Assembly (NCBI RefSeq): GCF_900313035.1
Contig: NZ_OMPS01000022.1
Coordinates: 1-39,217 of the forward strand
Direction: 5' to 3'
Source: Ruegeria sp. EL01
GTDB taxonomy: Bacteria > Pseudomonadota > Alphaproteobacteria > Rhodobacterales > Rhodobacteraceae
Length of the DNA: 39,217 nucleotides
The notes beneath the pieces are model-generated. The model saw nothing but the letters and a program-made list of their open reading frames with translations, ran no database searches and was not told where the DNA came from. The stretch's first letter is position 1, and each line of letters opens with the position of its first letter. The position numbers and the translations under genes are program-made. Below are positions 1-8,300 of this stretch, one piece after another.

Positions 1-444
1 GTACTGGCCTACCTCAGCCGCTACATCCACCGCGTCGCGATCTCGAACCACCGCCTCGTCAGCGCAGATGCCGACACCGTGGCCTTCCGGTGGAAGGACT
101 ACCGGATCAAGAAAGGCGATCGCATGAAGGTCATGCGCCTGCCAACGGCGGAGTTCATCCGCCGCTTCCTGATCCACGTCCTGCCGTCGGGCTTCCACCG
201 CATCCGCCATGCGGGCTTCCTCGCCAACGGCATCCGTCGTGACAGGATCGCAATGATCAGGCGCTTGCTCGACAGCGAACCAAAGCCGGATCAAATGGCC
301 CACGAACCTCCGCTCACCGGCGCTGACGAAGACGACCAGCTTCAGCCTTGCCCGAAATGCGGCGGCGCCATGGTGGTCATCGAGACCTTCACCCGCGGTC
401 AGACCCCGCGATCCCGCGCGCCACCCTGGGAGGATGCCGCATGA
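1..444 (+). CDS. IS91-family transposase, C-terminal part (5' end outside window)
   Basis: The reading frame is open from base 1, so the gene begins upstream of the window. The first residues, AYLSRYIHRVAISNHRL, match the conserved C-terminal region of IS91-type (Y2, HUH-class rolling-circle) transposases. The tail carries the CPKCGG cysteine pair and the VIETFTRG stretch often seen at the end of these proteins. The enzyme nicks and transfers one strand to move the element by a rolling-circle-like route. Only about 147 residues are visible, so the catalytic HUH and tyrosine motifs cannot be checked, nor whether the gene is intact. Nothing after base 850 belongs to it. Confidence 0.85.
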   Translation, partial: VLAYLSRYIHRVAISNHRLVSADADTVAFRWKDYRIKKGDRMKVMRLPTAEFIRRFLIHVLPSGFHRIRHAGFLANGIRRDRIAMIRRLLDSEPKPDQMAHEPPLTGADEDDQLQPCPKCGGAMVVIETFTRGQTPRSRAPPWEDAA

Positions 445-850
445 TCCAGCCCTCACACCTGGTTCCACCATCAGCAGGCACCGGACCAGTCGTTGCGGCC
501 ACTCCACCGAAACCCACGTTGCAGCAGGCCAATGGCAACAGCAAAATGACGATCCCGCGGCATGGGCCCAGAAAGATCAGCTGGCCGGCACGGATCGGTG
601 TCGTCAGCCTCAAGCGTCATGGCATCCGCCAACCAAGCCTCGAGCCACTATCCCCATAGCAGCGAAAGCCGCCCGCGCTTTCCTCCTTGTCAGATTTATC
701 GCCGCTGCAGCTCACGCTGACAGCAGCCACAAACCTTAGACAAAGCAGCCGCTCTCGGATGATGACCGAATGTCTGGTACGATATTTTCCGGGATTATTG
801 AATCGCGACAGGAGACCCCGGGTTAGACCGGATCTCTTATTGTTCGCGGA
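445..850 (+). mobile_element. Non-coding right end of the IS91-family element
   Basis: About 400 bases lie between the transposase stop and the end of the next gene. IS91-like elements normally carry a non-coding tail with one transposition terminus downstream of the transposase, so I assign this stretch to the element. Frames that overlap here (for example from 441 to 659) are rich in Pro, Arg and His without family resemblance and I do not call them genes. The exact boundary cannot be fixed without another copy; it probably lies between 660 and 850. Confidence 0.4.
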
Positions 851-854
851 ACTG

Positions 855-1631
855 CTACGCATCCACCCCGACATAACTGACAAGCAATCCGAACAGTTCA
901 TTTTGTGATGAGATGCTTAGCTTTTTGTAAAGCGTTCTTCGGTGGACTTTGACGGTTTGGCTTGAAATTCCAAGTTTCAATCCGATGGCTCTGCTGGAAT
1001 GGCCCTGGACAATCAAGGCCGCAACCTCTGCCTCGCGCATCGAGATATCCGTGTGGCGTGCTTGGGCCATGGCATGAAATCTGCGATCTAATGGCTGTGC
1101 TTCCACGACTTCTTCGGTAGGCTGGTTGATTAGAATTTGCCTCAGCTTGGGGGCTAGGATTTTTGCGCATTGTCGAAACTTGGTTACTTCGTTGCTGCGA
1201 AAACGTCGCTGCCCTTGATTGCGCCCCATCGAGAGGTGGACTGCTGTTTCATTGTCGATTCGAGAGACAAAGCCCAGTTCATCCACCATATTTGTGTCCC
1301 CGAAATAGTTGGTGAAGTACTCGCTTGATTCAAACCGGTCCGGCGCGATGTCTCTCAACAGACAAGCCTCCCAATCCTGCACCAGAAAAGCACGATGGAA
1401 AAATGGATCGACCATAAATCCCAGCTTTTCATACCGTTCATCAAACAGTTGGCGCAGCGTCTCATCTGGTATCCAGCGAAATAGGACTTTGGGAAGACGC
1501 GTGCGGTGGAAGTGGATCGCTAGTATACTTTTGGCTTGAAATATCGGGCCGAAAAACGGGGTGATCGCGCGATCAAAGCTGTCCACGCTGTCCGCAACGG
1601 CGATTTCACCCAGAAAATCGTATTCATCCAT
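855..1631 (-). CDS. LuxR-family (C-terminal HTH) transcriptional regulator
   Basis: A 258-residue regulator. Residues about 193-250 (ISMREAEVAALIVQGHSSRAIG onward, then SSQTVKVHRRTLYKKL) form a typical LuxR/GerE four-helix DNA-binding domain. The N-terminal 190 residues would be the sensory part; they resemble neither a receiver domain nor clearly an acyl-homoserine-lactone domain, so the ligand is unknown. The ATG at 1631 is preceded by GAGGGC at a suitable distance. It is divergent from the polyamine-type ABC operon starting at 1778, with a strong palindrome at 1686-1703 between them, which suggests that it controls that operon and perhaps itself. Its 3' end abuts the IS91 tail, but the C-terminus looks complete. 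Confidence 0.85.
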   Translation of the reverse strand: MDEYDFLGEIAVADSVDSFDRAITPFFGPIFQAKSILAIHFHRTRLPKVLFRWIPDETLRQLFDERYEKLGFMVDPFFHRAFLVQDWEACLLRDIAPDRFESSEYFTNYFGDTNMVDELGFVSRIDNETAVHLSMGRNQGQRRFRSNEVTKFRQCAKILAPKLRQILINQPTEEVVEAQPLDRRFHAMAQARHTDISMREAEVAALIVQGHSSRAIGLKLGISSQTVKVHRRTLYKKLSISSQNELFGLLVSYVGVDA

Positions 1632-1685
1632 AGAGCGCCCTCATAGCCGCTAGACACCACCTAATTCATGCATTTTTTGCAAATT

Positions 1686-1703
1686 ATACCACTCTGGTGG
1701 TAT
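1686..1703. promoter_or_regulatory. Palindromic operator candidate (LuxR-type box)
   Basis: ATACCAC-TCTG-GTGGTAT is a perfect inverted repeat with 7-base arms and a 4-base spacer. Its size is close to the 18-20 bp boxes bound by LuxR-type dimers. It lies between the LuxR gene (start 1631) and the ABC operon (start 1778), the expected place for a shared operator. The assignment to this regulator is inferred. Confidence 0.55.
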
Positions 1704-1777
1704 TGGTTGATTGTTTCTGTGTCAATTAACGTTGAAATCAACAGCGCAAACAAAGGCGCAGGATTTGGGAGGGATGG

Positions 1778-2839
1778 ATGACATCCGCAATCGGCTTGAA
1801 CGGGCTGCAAAAGACATATCCGGGGTCGCCGCCGGTGCGGGCGCTGCGAAATGCCGATCTTACAATCAATGACAATGAGTTCTTTACGCTTTTGGGACCA
1901 TCAGGCTGTGGCAAAACTACGCTTTTGCGCCTTATGGCGGGGTTCGAGGTGCCGAGCGCAGGTGAACTGACCTTGTTCGGAGACGACATCGCGCACCTGC
2001 CGCCGGAAAAACGCCCAATCAATACGGTTTTTCAGCATTATTCGTTGTTTCCACACATGACAGTTCTGGAGAACATTGCCTTTGGCCTCAAGCGTCTGCG
2101 CAAACCGGATGCCGAGGCAAGGCGCGTGGCGCAAGAAATGCTTGATCTGGTGCATCTGTCCGATTTCGGCGCGCGCAAGCCAGACCAGTTGTCGGGTGGG
2201 CAACAGCAACGGGTAGCGCTGGCCCGTGCGCTTGCCCCGCAGCCGCGTGTGTTGCTGTTGGACGAGCCACTCTCTGCGCTTGACCTGAAATTACGCCAAT
2301 CCATGCGGGCAGAGCTCAAGCGCCTTCAGAGAGAAACCGGGATCACTTTTGTCTTTGTCACCCATGATCAAGAAGAGGCATTGGCGATGAGCGACCGGAT
2401 CGCGGTGATGTCGCAAGGTGAGATCCAACAGGTGGGAGATCCCGCCACCATCTATGAATTTCCAGAAAATCGCTTTGTCGCCGAATTTATTGGCGATGCA
2501 GATTTTTTTGATGCCGAAACAATGGGTGGCACCGGTTACAAGCTGCCCAACGGTGCGACCGTAGTCGGTCCGCACACCGAGGTTGCGACCGGCGCTAAGG
2601 TGACCCTGTTTTTCCGCCCCGAGAAAGCGACCCTCAAACACGCGGGCAATGGGCTGTCCGGACGGGTTTCAGATATCCTATATCTGGGCAACAGCACTGA
2701 CTACGTTGTAGAATTGGCGCAAGGCGGGTCGCTGACGGTGCGCTCAGAGAACCACAAGGACGGAACCGCTATTGCGGATGTGGGTTCGAAAGTGGTGGTC
2801 GAAATTGATCCCGCGGCGGTGCGGGTGTTGACGACATGA
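1778..2839 (+). CDS. potA: Spermidine/putrescine-type ABC transporter, ATP-binding protein
   Basis: A 353-residue cytoplasmic ATPase that would power import of polyamine or a related cation. Walker A is GPSGCGKTT (residues 40-48), the signature is LSGGQQQR, Walker B is VLLLDEP, and the switch histidine is in THDQEE. The C-terminal 110 residues form the regulatory TOBE-type region found in PotA/FbpC/MalK-like proteins. GGGAGGG at 1767-1773 supports the ATG at 1778. The stop overlaps the start of the first permease gene by ATGA, so translation is probably coupled. The subfamily is well supported by the PotB/C/D-like neighbours; the actual substrate is not proven. Confidence 0.92.
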   Translation: MTSAIGLNGLQKTYPGSPPVRALRNADLTINDNEFFTLLGPSGCGKTTLLRLMAGFEVPSAGELTLFGDDIAHLPPEKRPINTVFQHYSLFPHMTVLENIAFGLKRLRKPDAEARRVAQEMLDLVHLSDFGARKPDQLSGGQQQRVALARALAPQPRVLLLDEPLSALDLKLRQSMRAELKRLQRETGITFVFVTHDQEEALAMSDRIAVMSQGEIQQVGDPATIYEFPENRFVAEFIGDADFFDAETMGGTGYKLPNGATVVGPHTEVATGAKVTLFFRPEKATLKHAGNGLSGRVSDILYLGNSTDYVVELAQGGSLTVRSENHKDGTAIADVGSKVVVEIDPAAVRVLTT

Positions 2840-3729
2840 TGCAGGTCGGTGCCAAGATACGGTCGCACGCAGCACTGATCCCGGCAACGGTAGTGATCGG
2901 GGTATTCATGATCGTGCCGATCCTGATCATACTGGTCTATTCATTTCTGGCACCGGGTGATTACGGTGGCGTGAAGGCCGAGTTTTCAATCGATGCCTAT
3001 CGACGCCTTCTGTTTCAGCGCGACTTGTTTGACCAGATGGTCTTTGATCCGGCCTATCTGAAGATCGCTTTTCGGTCCGTTTGGGTGGCTGTTGTTTCGG
3101 TTATCGGTTGTCTGGCCCTTGGATTTCCAGTCGCATATTACATCGCGTGCCAACCGGAAGAGCGACGCAATATCTATCTGCTACTCATCACCATCCCGTT
3201 CTGGACCAATCTGTTGATCCGAACCTATTGCTGGATTCTTGTGTTGCGCGACACCGGGCTGATCAATGGCGGGTTGATGAGGCTGGGACTTATAGATGAG
3301 CCACTGACCCTACTTTACACCGAAGGGGCAATCGCGCTTGGCCTGATCTATACCTATGTGCCCTTCATGGTGCTGCCGATCTATGCGGCGCTTGAGCGGC
3401 TGGACCGGCGTCTGATCGAGGCCGCGCGCGACCTATATTCCAACCGCTGGGTGGCGTTGCGTTACGTGGTGATCCCGCTGGCGATGCCGGGGATTATCGC
3501 AGGCTCGATCCTGGTCTTTATTCCAGCACTTGGAGCATTCATCGCGCCCGACCTTTTGGGTGGCGGCAAGAACCTGATGCTCGGCTCTTTGGTGCAGCTG
3601 CAATTCTCGTCTGCGCGCAACTGGCCCTTCGGATCTGCACTGGCGATGGTCATCATGGCGATGGTTCTGATGTGCTTGTTCTTCTATGCCCGCAGCGCCA
3701 AGAAAAACGGTGGGGGGATCCAGCATTGA
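2836..3729 (+). CDS. potB: Spermidine/putrescine-type ABC transporter permease (PotB-like)
   Basis: A 297-residue inner-membrane permease with about six transmembrane segments, starting with a hydrophobic helix near residues 15-38. The cytoplasmic coupling motif with the EAA pattern (IEAARDLYSNRWVALRYVVIPLAMPGI) sits around residues 195-220 and would contact the ATPase. Tandem ATG codons at 2836 and 2839 both fit; the first overlaps the potA stop. It would form a heterodimeric channel with the next permease. Confidence 0.9.
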   Translation: MMQVGAKIRSHAALIPATVVIGVFMIVPILIILVYSFLAPGDYGGVKAEFSIDAYRRLLFQRDLFDQMVFDPAYLKIAFRSVWVAVVSVIGCLALGFPVAYYIACQPEERRNIYLLLITIPFWTNLLIRTYCWILVLRDTGLINGGLMRLGLIDEPLTLLYTEGAIALGLIYTYVPFMVLPIYAALERLDRRLIEAARDLYSNRWVALRYVVIPLAMPGIIAGSILVFIPALGAFIAPDLLGGGKNLMLGSLVQLQFSSARNWPFGSALAMVIMAMVLMCLFFYARSAKKNGGGIQH

Positions 3730-4514
3730 CCCAAAAAAATGACATACGCTGGCTACCCGGTTTCAATTGGGTCACGTTGTTTTTCTTTCTGTTCCTCTAT
3801 TTGCCGCTGATCATCCTAGTGGTGTTTTCTTTTAACGCCTCAAAATCCGCGACAGTCTGGAGCGGCTTTTCACTGGAATGGTATGTCAAAGCTTTTGCCA
3901 ACGACGACATTCAGCGCGCCACAAAAAACAGCCTGATCATCGCTGTATTTTCGACCGCGTTTGCCACGACCATGGCAACGATGGCGGCGTTGGCACTGAC
4001 ACGAAACCGGGCTGTGACGAAGAAGAACTTGTTCGGTGGTGTATTGATCCTGCCTTTGATGGTGCCTGAGATTGTGACCGCCGTGGCCACGCTCACGTTC
4101 TTTTCGGCCATTGGCTTGTCGCTAGGGCTGGGCAATATCATCATTGCGCATTCGGTGTTTTGCATCCCCTTCGCCTATCTGCCTATCCGCGCCCGTCTGG
4201 ATGGGATGGATGAGAGTTTGGAAACGGCGGCACGCGATCTGTATTCAAACAAATGGGCCACGCTGCGGCTGGTCACGTTGCCACTTTTGATGCCGGGCAT
4301 CGTGTCCGGTGCCATGCTTGCCTTCATTATCTCGCTGGATGATTTCATCATCACGCTAATGGTGGCCGAGGCCGGATCGACCACCTTGCCTATCTATATC
4401 TACAGCCTTGTACGCGTAGGGATCACGCCCGAGGTCAACGCCATCTCGACCGTTCTTTTGGGGGTTTCGGTCCTCATCGTCACTGTGTCCTATCTGGTCG
4501 GAAAAAAGAAATAG
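3726..4514 (+). CDS. potC: Spermidine/putrescine-type ABC transporter permease (PotC-like)
   Basis: A 262-residue permease with about six membrane helices and an EAA-type loop (LETAARDLYSNKWATLRLVTLPLL). The frame is open further upstream inside potB, but a TTG at 3726 overlapping the potB stop, preceded by a run of G bases (GGTGGGGGG, about 3710-3718), gives a start that aligns with the usual PotC N-terminus. The overlap implies coupled translation with potB. Together PotB and PotC form the membrane channel of the importer. Confidence 0.88.
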   Translation: MTQKNDIRWLPGFNWVTLFFFLFLYLPLIILVVFSFNASKSATVWSGFSLEWYVKAFANDDIQRATKNSLIIAVFSTAFATTMATMAALALTRNRAVTKKNLFGGVLILPLMVPEIVTAVATLTFFSAIGLSLGLGNIIIAHSVFCIPFAYLPIRARLDGMDESLETAARDLYSNKWATLRLVTLPLLMPGIVSGAMLAFIISLDDFIITLMVAEAGSTTLPIYIYSLVRVGITPEVNAISTVLLGVSVLIVTVSYLVGKKK

Positions 4515-4542
4515 GGACGCGGCTCATAACTGGGAGGAAACC

Positions 4543-5565
4543 ATGAAAAAGATCGCAACATCATTGCTGGGCCTGCTGCTTGGCACTGGCGCCGCCTTTG
4601 CCGACGGTGAATTATTTGTCTATAACTGGACAGATTACACGGCACCCGAACTAATCAAGAAGTTCGAGGCTGAGACGGGCATTTCCGTCACGCTAGACAC
4701 TTACGATTCCAACGAGACTTTGCTGGCCAAGCTGCAATCCGGGGCCACCGGATATGACATCGTTGTGCCCAGCCACAACTTTGTCGAGATCTTCGTCTCA
4801 GAAGGGTTATTGCAGCCGATCAATGCGTCGAAACTTGAAGGCGCGGCCAACTTGAACGCGGATTTCACCAGCCCGAGCTGGGACAAGGACAATACCTATA
4901 CGATCCCATGGCAATGGGGGACGACGTCGTTCACGGTGAACACGGATGTCTATGGCGGCGATATCAACACCTATGATATTCTGTTCCAACCGTCCGAAGA
5001 ATTGCAGGGTAAAATTGGCATGTTCAAATCAGCAGATGAGGTGATCTCGATGGGATTGATCTCGCTTGGTCTGCCGCTTTGCAACGAAAACCCCGAAGAC
5101 ATGCAAAAGATCCTCGACCTGCTGAAAGCACAAAAACCGCATGTGAAGACTTATAGCTCCGACGGCATTCTTGAACGTCTGACGTCTGGAGATGTTGCGG
5201 TGCACCAAAACTGGAATGGGTATTCCATTCGGGCGCGCGACGAAAACCCAGCGATGAAATACGCCTTTCCGAAAGAGGGTGTGATTGCGTGGGCTGACAA
5301 TATTGCAGTCCCCAAAGGCGCACCCAACTATGACAATGCCGTCAAGTTCATTGAATTCTTGATGGACCCGGAAAACATCGCGATTCAGTCGAACTTCGCC
5401 GGGTACTCCAATGGGATTACAGGCAGCGACGCATTCATGAGCGAGAAATTGAAGACGGCCCATGAACTTTCACCGCCGGAAGGCACACCGCTTGTCTTCT
5501 CGCAAACTTGCTCTCCCGAGGCGGTAGAATTGCAGAACCGCGTTTGGACCGCACTTCTACAATAG
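4543..5565 (+). CDS. potD: Spermidine/putrescine-type periplasmic binding protein
   Basis: A 340-residue extracytoplasmic solute-binding protein of the PotD/PotF family. A Sec signal peptide is visible (MKKIATSLLGLLLGTGAAFA, cleavage expected before DGELFVYNW). FVYNWTDYTAPELIKKFEAE and the GYDIVVPSHNF stretch are typical of polyamine-binding proteins. GGGAGG before the ATG is an excellent ribosome site. It is the last gene of the importer operon, 28 bases after potC, and is followed by a hairpin. The ligand may be a polyamine or another small cation. Confidence 0.92.
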   Translation: MKKIATSLLGLLLGTGAAFADGELFVYNWTDYTAPELIKKFEAETGISVTLDTYDSNETLLAKLQSGATGYDIVVPSHNFVEIFVSEGLLQPINASKLEGAANLNADFTSPSWDKDNTYTIPWQWGTTSFTVNTDVYGGDINTYDILFQPSEELQGKIGMFKSADEVISMGLISLGLPLCNENPEDMQKILDLLKAQKPHVKTYSSDGILERLTSGDVAVHQNWNGYSIRARDENPAMKYAFPKEGVIAWADNIAVPKGAPNYDNAVKFIEFLMDPENIAIQSNFAGYSNGITGSDAFMSEKLKTAHELSPPEGTPLVFSQTCSPEAVELQNRVWTALLQ

Positions 5566-5573
5566 CGCCACCT

Positions 5574-5605
5574 AAAAAAGGCGGGGCTACAGCCCCGCCA
5601 CTTTT
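5574..5605. terminator. Hairpin terminator after the ABC operon
   Basis: GGCGGGGCT and AGCCCCGCC (5580-5599) pair into a very GC-rich stem with a tiny loop. It is flanked by six A on the left (5574-5579) and a short T-rich run (CTTTTCC) on the right. The T run is weak, so it may attenuate rather than fully stop transcription into the amidohydrolase gene. Confidence 0.65.
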
Positions 5606-5625
5606 CCATCGAAAGCTAGCGGTAT

Positions 5626-7314
5626 ATGACCGACCTGATCATTCTGAACGCACATATTCTGACGATGGTGCCGGATCATCCCCGCGCCGAAGCCATTGCC
5701 ATTACAGGACAGCGCATTTCCGCGATTGGAAAAACGGCTGACATACAAGCCCTTGCTCAAGCGCAAACAAAGGTGATTGACGCGAATGGGCGCACGGTGT
5801 TGCCCGGCTTTATCGACAGCCATGTGCATCTGTTTCAGGGATCAGCCGAGTTGGATTTCTTGCCGGTGGGTGGGCTGATGGATTTGGCCGAGGTAAGGCA
5901 AAAAGTTCTGGACTATGCCAACGCGCGTCCCGAAGAGCCGCTCATATTGGGTGTGGGCGCCTTCTATGACCTGTTTGTTGGACAAGACACCTCTCCGTGC
6001 CGCTTGCTCGACTCCATCCTGCCGGATCAACCCTTTGCTTTATTGGCGGCAGATCTTCACACGGTCTGGGCCAACACCTCTGCGCTTAGGGCAGCAGGGC
6101 TGTTGCATGGGGCTGACATGCCCGAAGGCAGCACTGTGGTGATGGGGGATGATGGGCTGGCCAATGGGGTTTTATTGGAAACCGGTGCCTTTGGTCCGGT
6201 TCTGGCCCTGTCGCGCACTGGCGGGCGGGACATGCTGGGTTATGTCACAGGGGACGACCCTGACCCCGCTGCGACCGCGGCAGAACGCGAAGCGGACAAG
6301 GCGCTACTTTTGAAAGGGATCGACCATGTGGCCGCGCATGGCATTACAACTCTACACAACATGGACGGCAATTTTTACCAACTTGAACTTCTCAGCGAGC
6401 TGGAGGCAGAAGGGCAGCTGAACGTGCGCGTTCAGGTGCCCATGCATCTGAAAAATTACGACCCACTTGAGCGGTTGCAAGAGGCCGCTGAAATGCACGA
6501 ACAATACAACGGCGACAAAGTCTGGTCCGGTCGGGTGAAAATGTTCATGGATGGTGTGCTGGAAAGCCGAACAGCCCTGAAATCCCGCGCTTATCCTGAT
6601 ACGCCGGATACGCAGGGCGAAGCGGTGTTTGACCCCGACCACTTTAACGAAGCTTGCCGTATCGCTGACGCGATGGGGTTGCAGATCAGCGTGCATGCAG
6701 TGGGAGATCTTGCAGTTAGTCGCGTGCTGGACGGGTATGAATACGCCCGCAAACACAATGGCAAACGCGATGCACGCCACCGGATCGAGCATATCGAAGT
6801 GATTTCCGAGGCGGATATCGACCGAATGAAAGCGTTGAATGTCGTCGCCTCGATGCAGCCCCGGCACGCAGCTTTTGCCGGCTTCTTTGAGCCGCCCCAA
6901 CCGAACACTGTTTTGTATGATGATGAATGCGCGCGGTCTTATGCGTGGCGAACTCTACGTGACCAAGGCATCCCTTTGGCATTCTCTACCGATTGGCCCG
7001 TCGTGCCGGTGGACGTTATGACCAATATCCAATGTGCTGTGGCTCCAGTGGACCTTGGGCTGAACTGGCCAGATCAGAGCCAGACTCTGATGGAAACGTT
7101 AGACAGCTACACCGCTGTGAATGCTTGGTTGGCATTCCGAGAAAAACACCACGGATGCCTCAAGACCGGGCTGGCGGCAGATTTGGTCATGCTGGATGGA
7201 AACATTGCGACCCACGCACCGAACGACCTGAGCAAATTGCCCATCGCGCTGACCATCTGCGATGGGGCCATCACGTATGGTGGCGATGAAGCAAGCGGCG
7301 GTATTTATTGGTAG
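5626..7314 (+). CDS. Amidohydrolase family 3 (YtcJ-like) metal-dependent hydrolase
   Basis: A 562-residue enzyme. The N-terminal strand-rich part ends in the metal-binding HxH motif within PGFIDSHVHL (about residues 60-69). Later metal or catalytic positions are plausible in ISVHAVGDLA, RIEHIEVIS and FSTDWPV, the pattern of the YtcJ/AepA branch of amidohydrolases, which cleave amide bonds of small molecules. No signal peptide is present, so it acts in the cytoplasm. It follows the polyamine-type importer in the same direction, so it may hydrolyse an imported N-acylated amine; that is inference. The ribosome site before the ATG is weak. Confidence 0.85.
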   Translation: MTDLIILNAHILTMVPDHPRAEAIAITGQRISAIGKTADIQALAQAQTKVIDANGRTVLPGFIDSHVHLFQGSAELDFLPVGGLMDLAEVRQKVLDYANARPEEPLILGVGAFYDLFVGQDTSPCRLLDSILPDQPFALLAADLHTVWANTSALRAAGLLHGADMPEGSTVVMGDDGLANGVLLETGAFGPVLALSRTGGRDMLGYVTGDDPDPAATAAEREADKALLLKGIDHVAAHGITTLHNMDGNFYQLELLSELEAEGQLNVRVQVPMHLKNYDPLERLQEAAEMHEQYNGDKVWSGRVKMFMDGVLESRTALKSRAYPDTPDTQGEAVFDPDHFNEACRIADAMGLQISVHAVGDLAVSRVLDGYEYARKHNGKRDARHRIEHIEVISEADIDRMKALNVVASMQPRHAAFAGFFEPPQPNTVLYDDECARSYAWRTLRDQGIPLAFSTDWPVVPVDVMTNIQCAVAPVDLGLNWPDQSQTLMETLDSYTAVNAWLAFREKHHGCLKTGLAADLVMLDGNIATHAPNDLSKLPIALTICDGAITYGGDEASGGIYW

Positions 7315-7515
7315 GGTCAGATTTTCTTACCAGCCAGCCCAGAAGCGGACATTCCAACTGATTGCAGCATTCGACAGTTTGGGCTCTCCCAACCCCTTCG
7401 CCGCTCAATGCACGAATGTGCGCTGTCGGGAAGCTCTTCCATCCGCATCATCGCCTGCGAGAAGGAAAGACGCGGACGAAATTGCCGTTGGTATCTCTAG
7501 CCAAAAGATCCGCTT
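7315..7515. repeat. Non-coding, degenerate dispersed intergenic sequence
   Basis: No gene is seen. The stretch around 7350-7440 (GCGGACATTC, CCTTCGCCGC, GAATGTGCGCTG) resembles worn copies of the GACNTTCGCTGC-type dispersed sequence found in several other gaps of this window. Confidence 0.35.
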
Positions 7516-8010
7516 TCAGTTCGTACCAAAGATGATTTGCTCGGTTCCAAATCGTTGAATCCGACAAATCTCGACCATTCCTTGTTTCCGCAACAAACTG
7601 CAGGATGCCGCGTTAGCGCTTTGTGTTTCTGCGATAATCCGCTCCAAACCATGGCCATCTATAGCGTGTTCAAGGACTGCCCGGACCGCCTCGCAGGCGA
7701 AACCCCGGCCCCAAAAGGTCGGATCAAATTGGTAGGAGACCTCGTAGTCCCCTCCGTCTTTGTGGGGCCCCAATTCGACAAGACCAATTGGCAGTTTTGC
7801 ATTCGCTTTGCACACAACCCAGATTCCAATATGGCCCGGGGCGGCCAGATAATCCTTAAAGCGCGCAAGTCGTTGTCGCCGACCAACAGTGCCCCCCAGA
7901 TATTGCCTGACACGGCTATTTCCATAAAGCCGAAAGAAGAACCCAAAGTCGTTCGTCTTGATAGGACGCAAGCAAAGCCGATCCGTGCAGATTTGTGTCG
8001 CAAACCCCAT
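7516..8010 (-). CDS. GNAT-family N-acetyltransferase (RimJ/RimL-like)
   Basis: A 164-residue protein. It begins ICTDRLCLRPIKTNDFGFFFRLY, typical of the RimJ/RimL branch of acetyl-CoA-dependent acetyltransferases. The pattern YQFDPTFWGRGFACEAVRAVLEHA contains the acetyl-CoA-binding Q/RxxGxG/A-like loop (GRGFA). ETQSANAASCSLLRKQGM is the usual C-terminal helix. I prefer the ATG at 8010; a TTG at 8046 would extend the protein into dispersed-repeat sequence (GACATTCGCTGC at 8028-8039). The acceptor substrate is unknown and no operon partner is visible. Confidence 0.85.
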   Translation of the reverse strand: MGFATQICTDRLCLRPIKTNDFGFFFRLYGNSRVRQYLGGTVGRRQRLARFKDYLAAPGHIGIWVVCKANAKLPIGLVELGPHKDGGDYEVSYQFDPTFWGRGFACEAVRAVLEHAIDGHGLERIIAETQSANAASCSLLRKQGMVEICRIQRFGTEQIIFGTN

Positions 8011-8024
8011 GCTCCAAAGTAATA

Positions 8025-8295
8025 GGTGACATTCGCTGCGATGCAATGATTAGGCACCTTGGGGCTCACTGTGGCCATCGGAGCAAGTGCAGCATACGAG
8101 CGTCCCGGGCATCAATGCTAGGAGCACGCGGCCCGCAGGAGACATTCACCGCGTCGATCCGCGCCGCGATGCGGCTTCACCGAACCGGACTTTCGCCGCG
8201 AGCGCATAATCCGATGGCAATCGAACTCACGGAACGCGGACGAAGTGTGAGTTCGCTGCAACTACGCCAAGGTCGGCTTTGGAAACTGTGATCCT
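8025..8295. repeat. Non-coding, several degenerate dispersed repeat units
   Basis: No gene is supported. GACATTCGCTGC (8028-8039) and related units (ACATTCACCGC, GACTTTCGCCGC, GAGTTCGCTGC, AAGGTCGGCTTT) follow each other. They share their core with gaps at 14837, 18754 and 30983. Confidence 0.45.
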
Positions 8296-8300
8296 CGCCA

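Noticed and set aside
434..739. Small frames after the IS91 transposase
   Set aside because: Low-complexity Pro/Arg/His-rich translations in several overlapping frames, more likely the non-coding end of the element.
6352..6900. 182-codon minus-strand frame within the amidohydrolase gene
   Set aside because: Antisense shadow of a clear enzyme gene; no family features.
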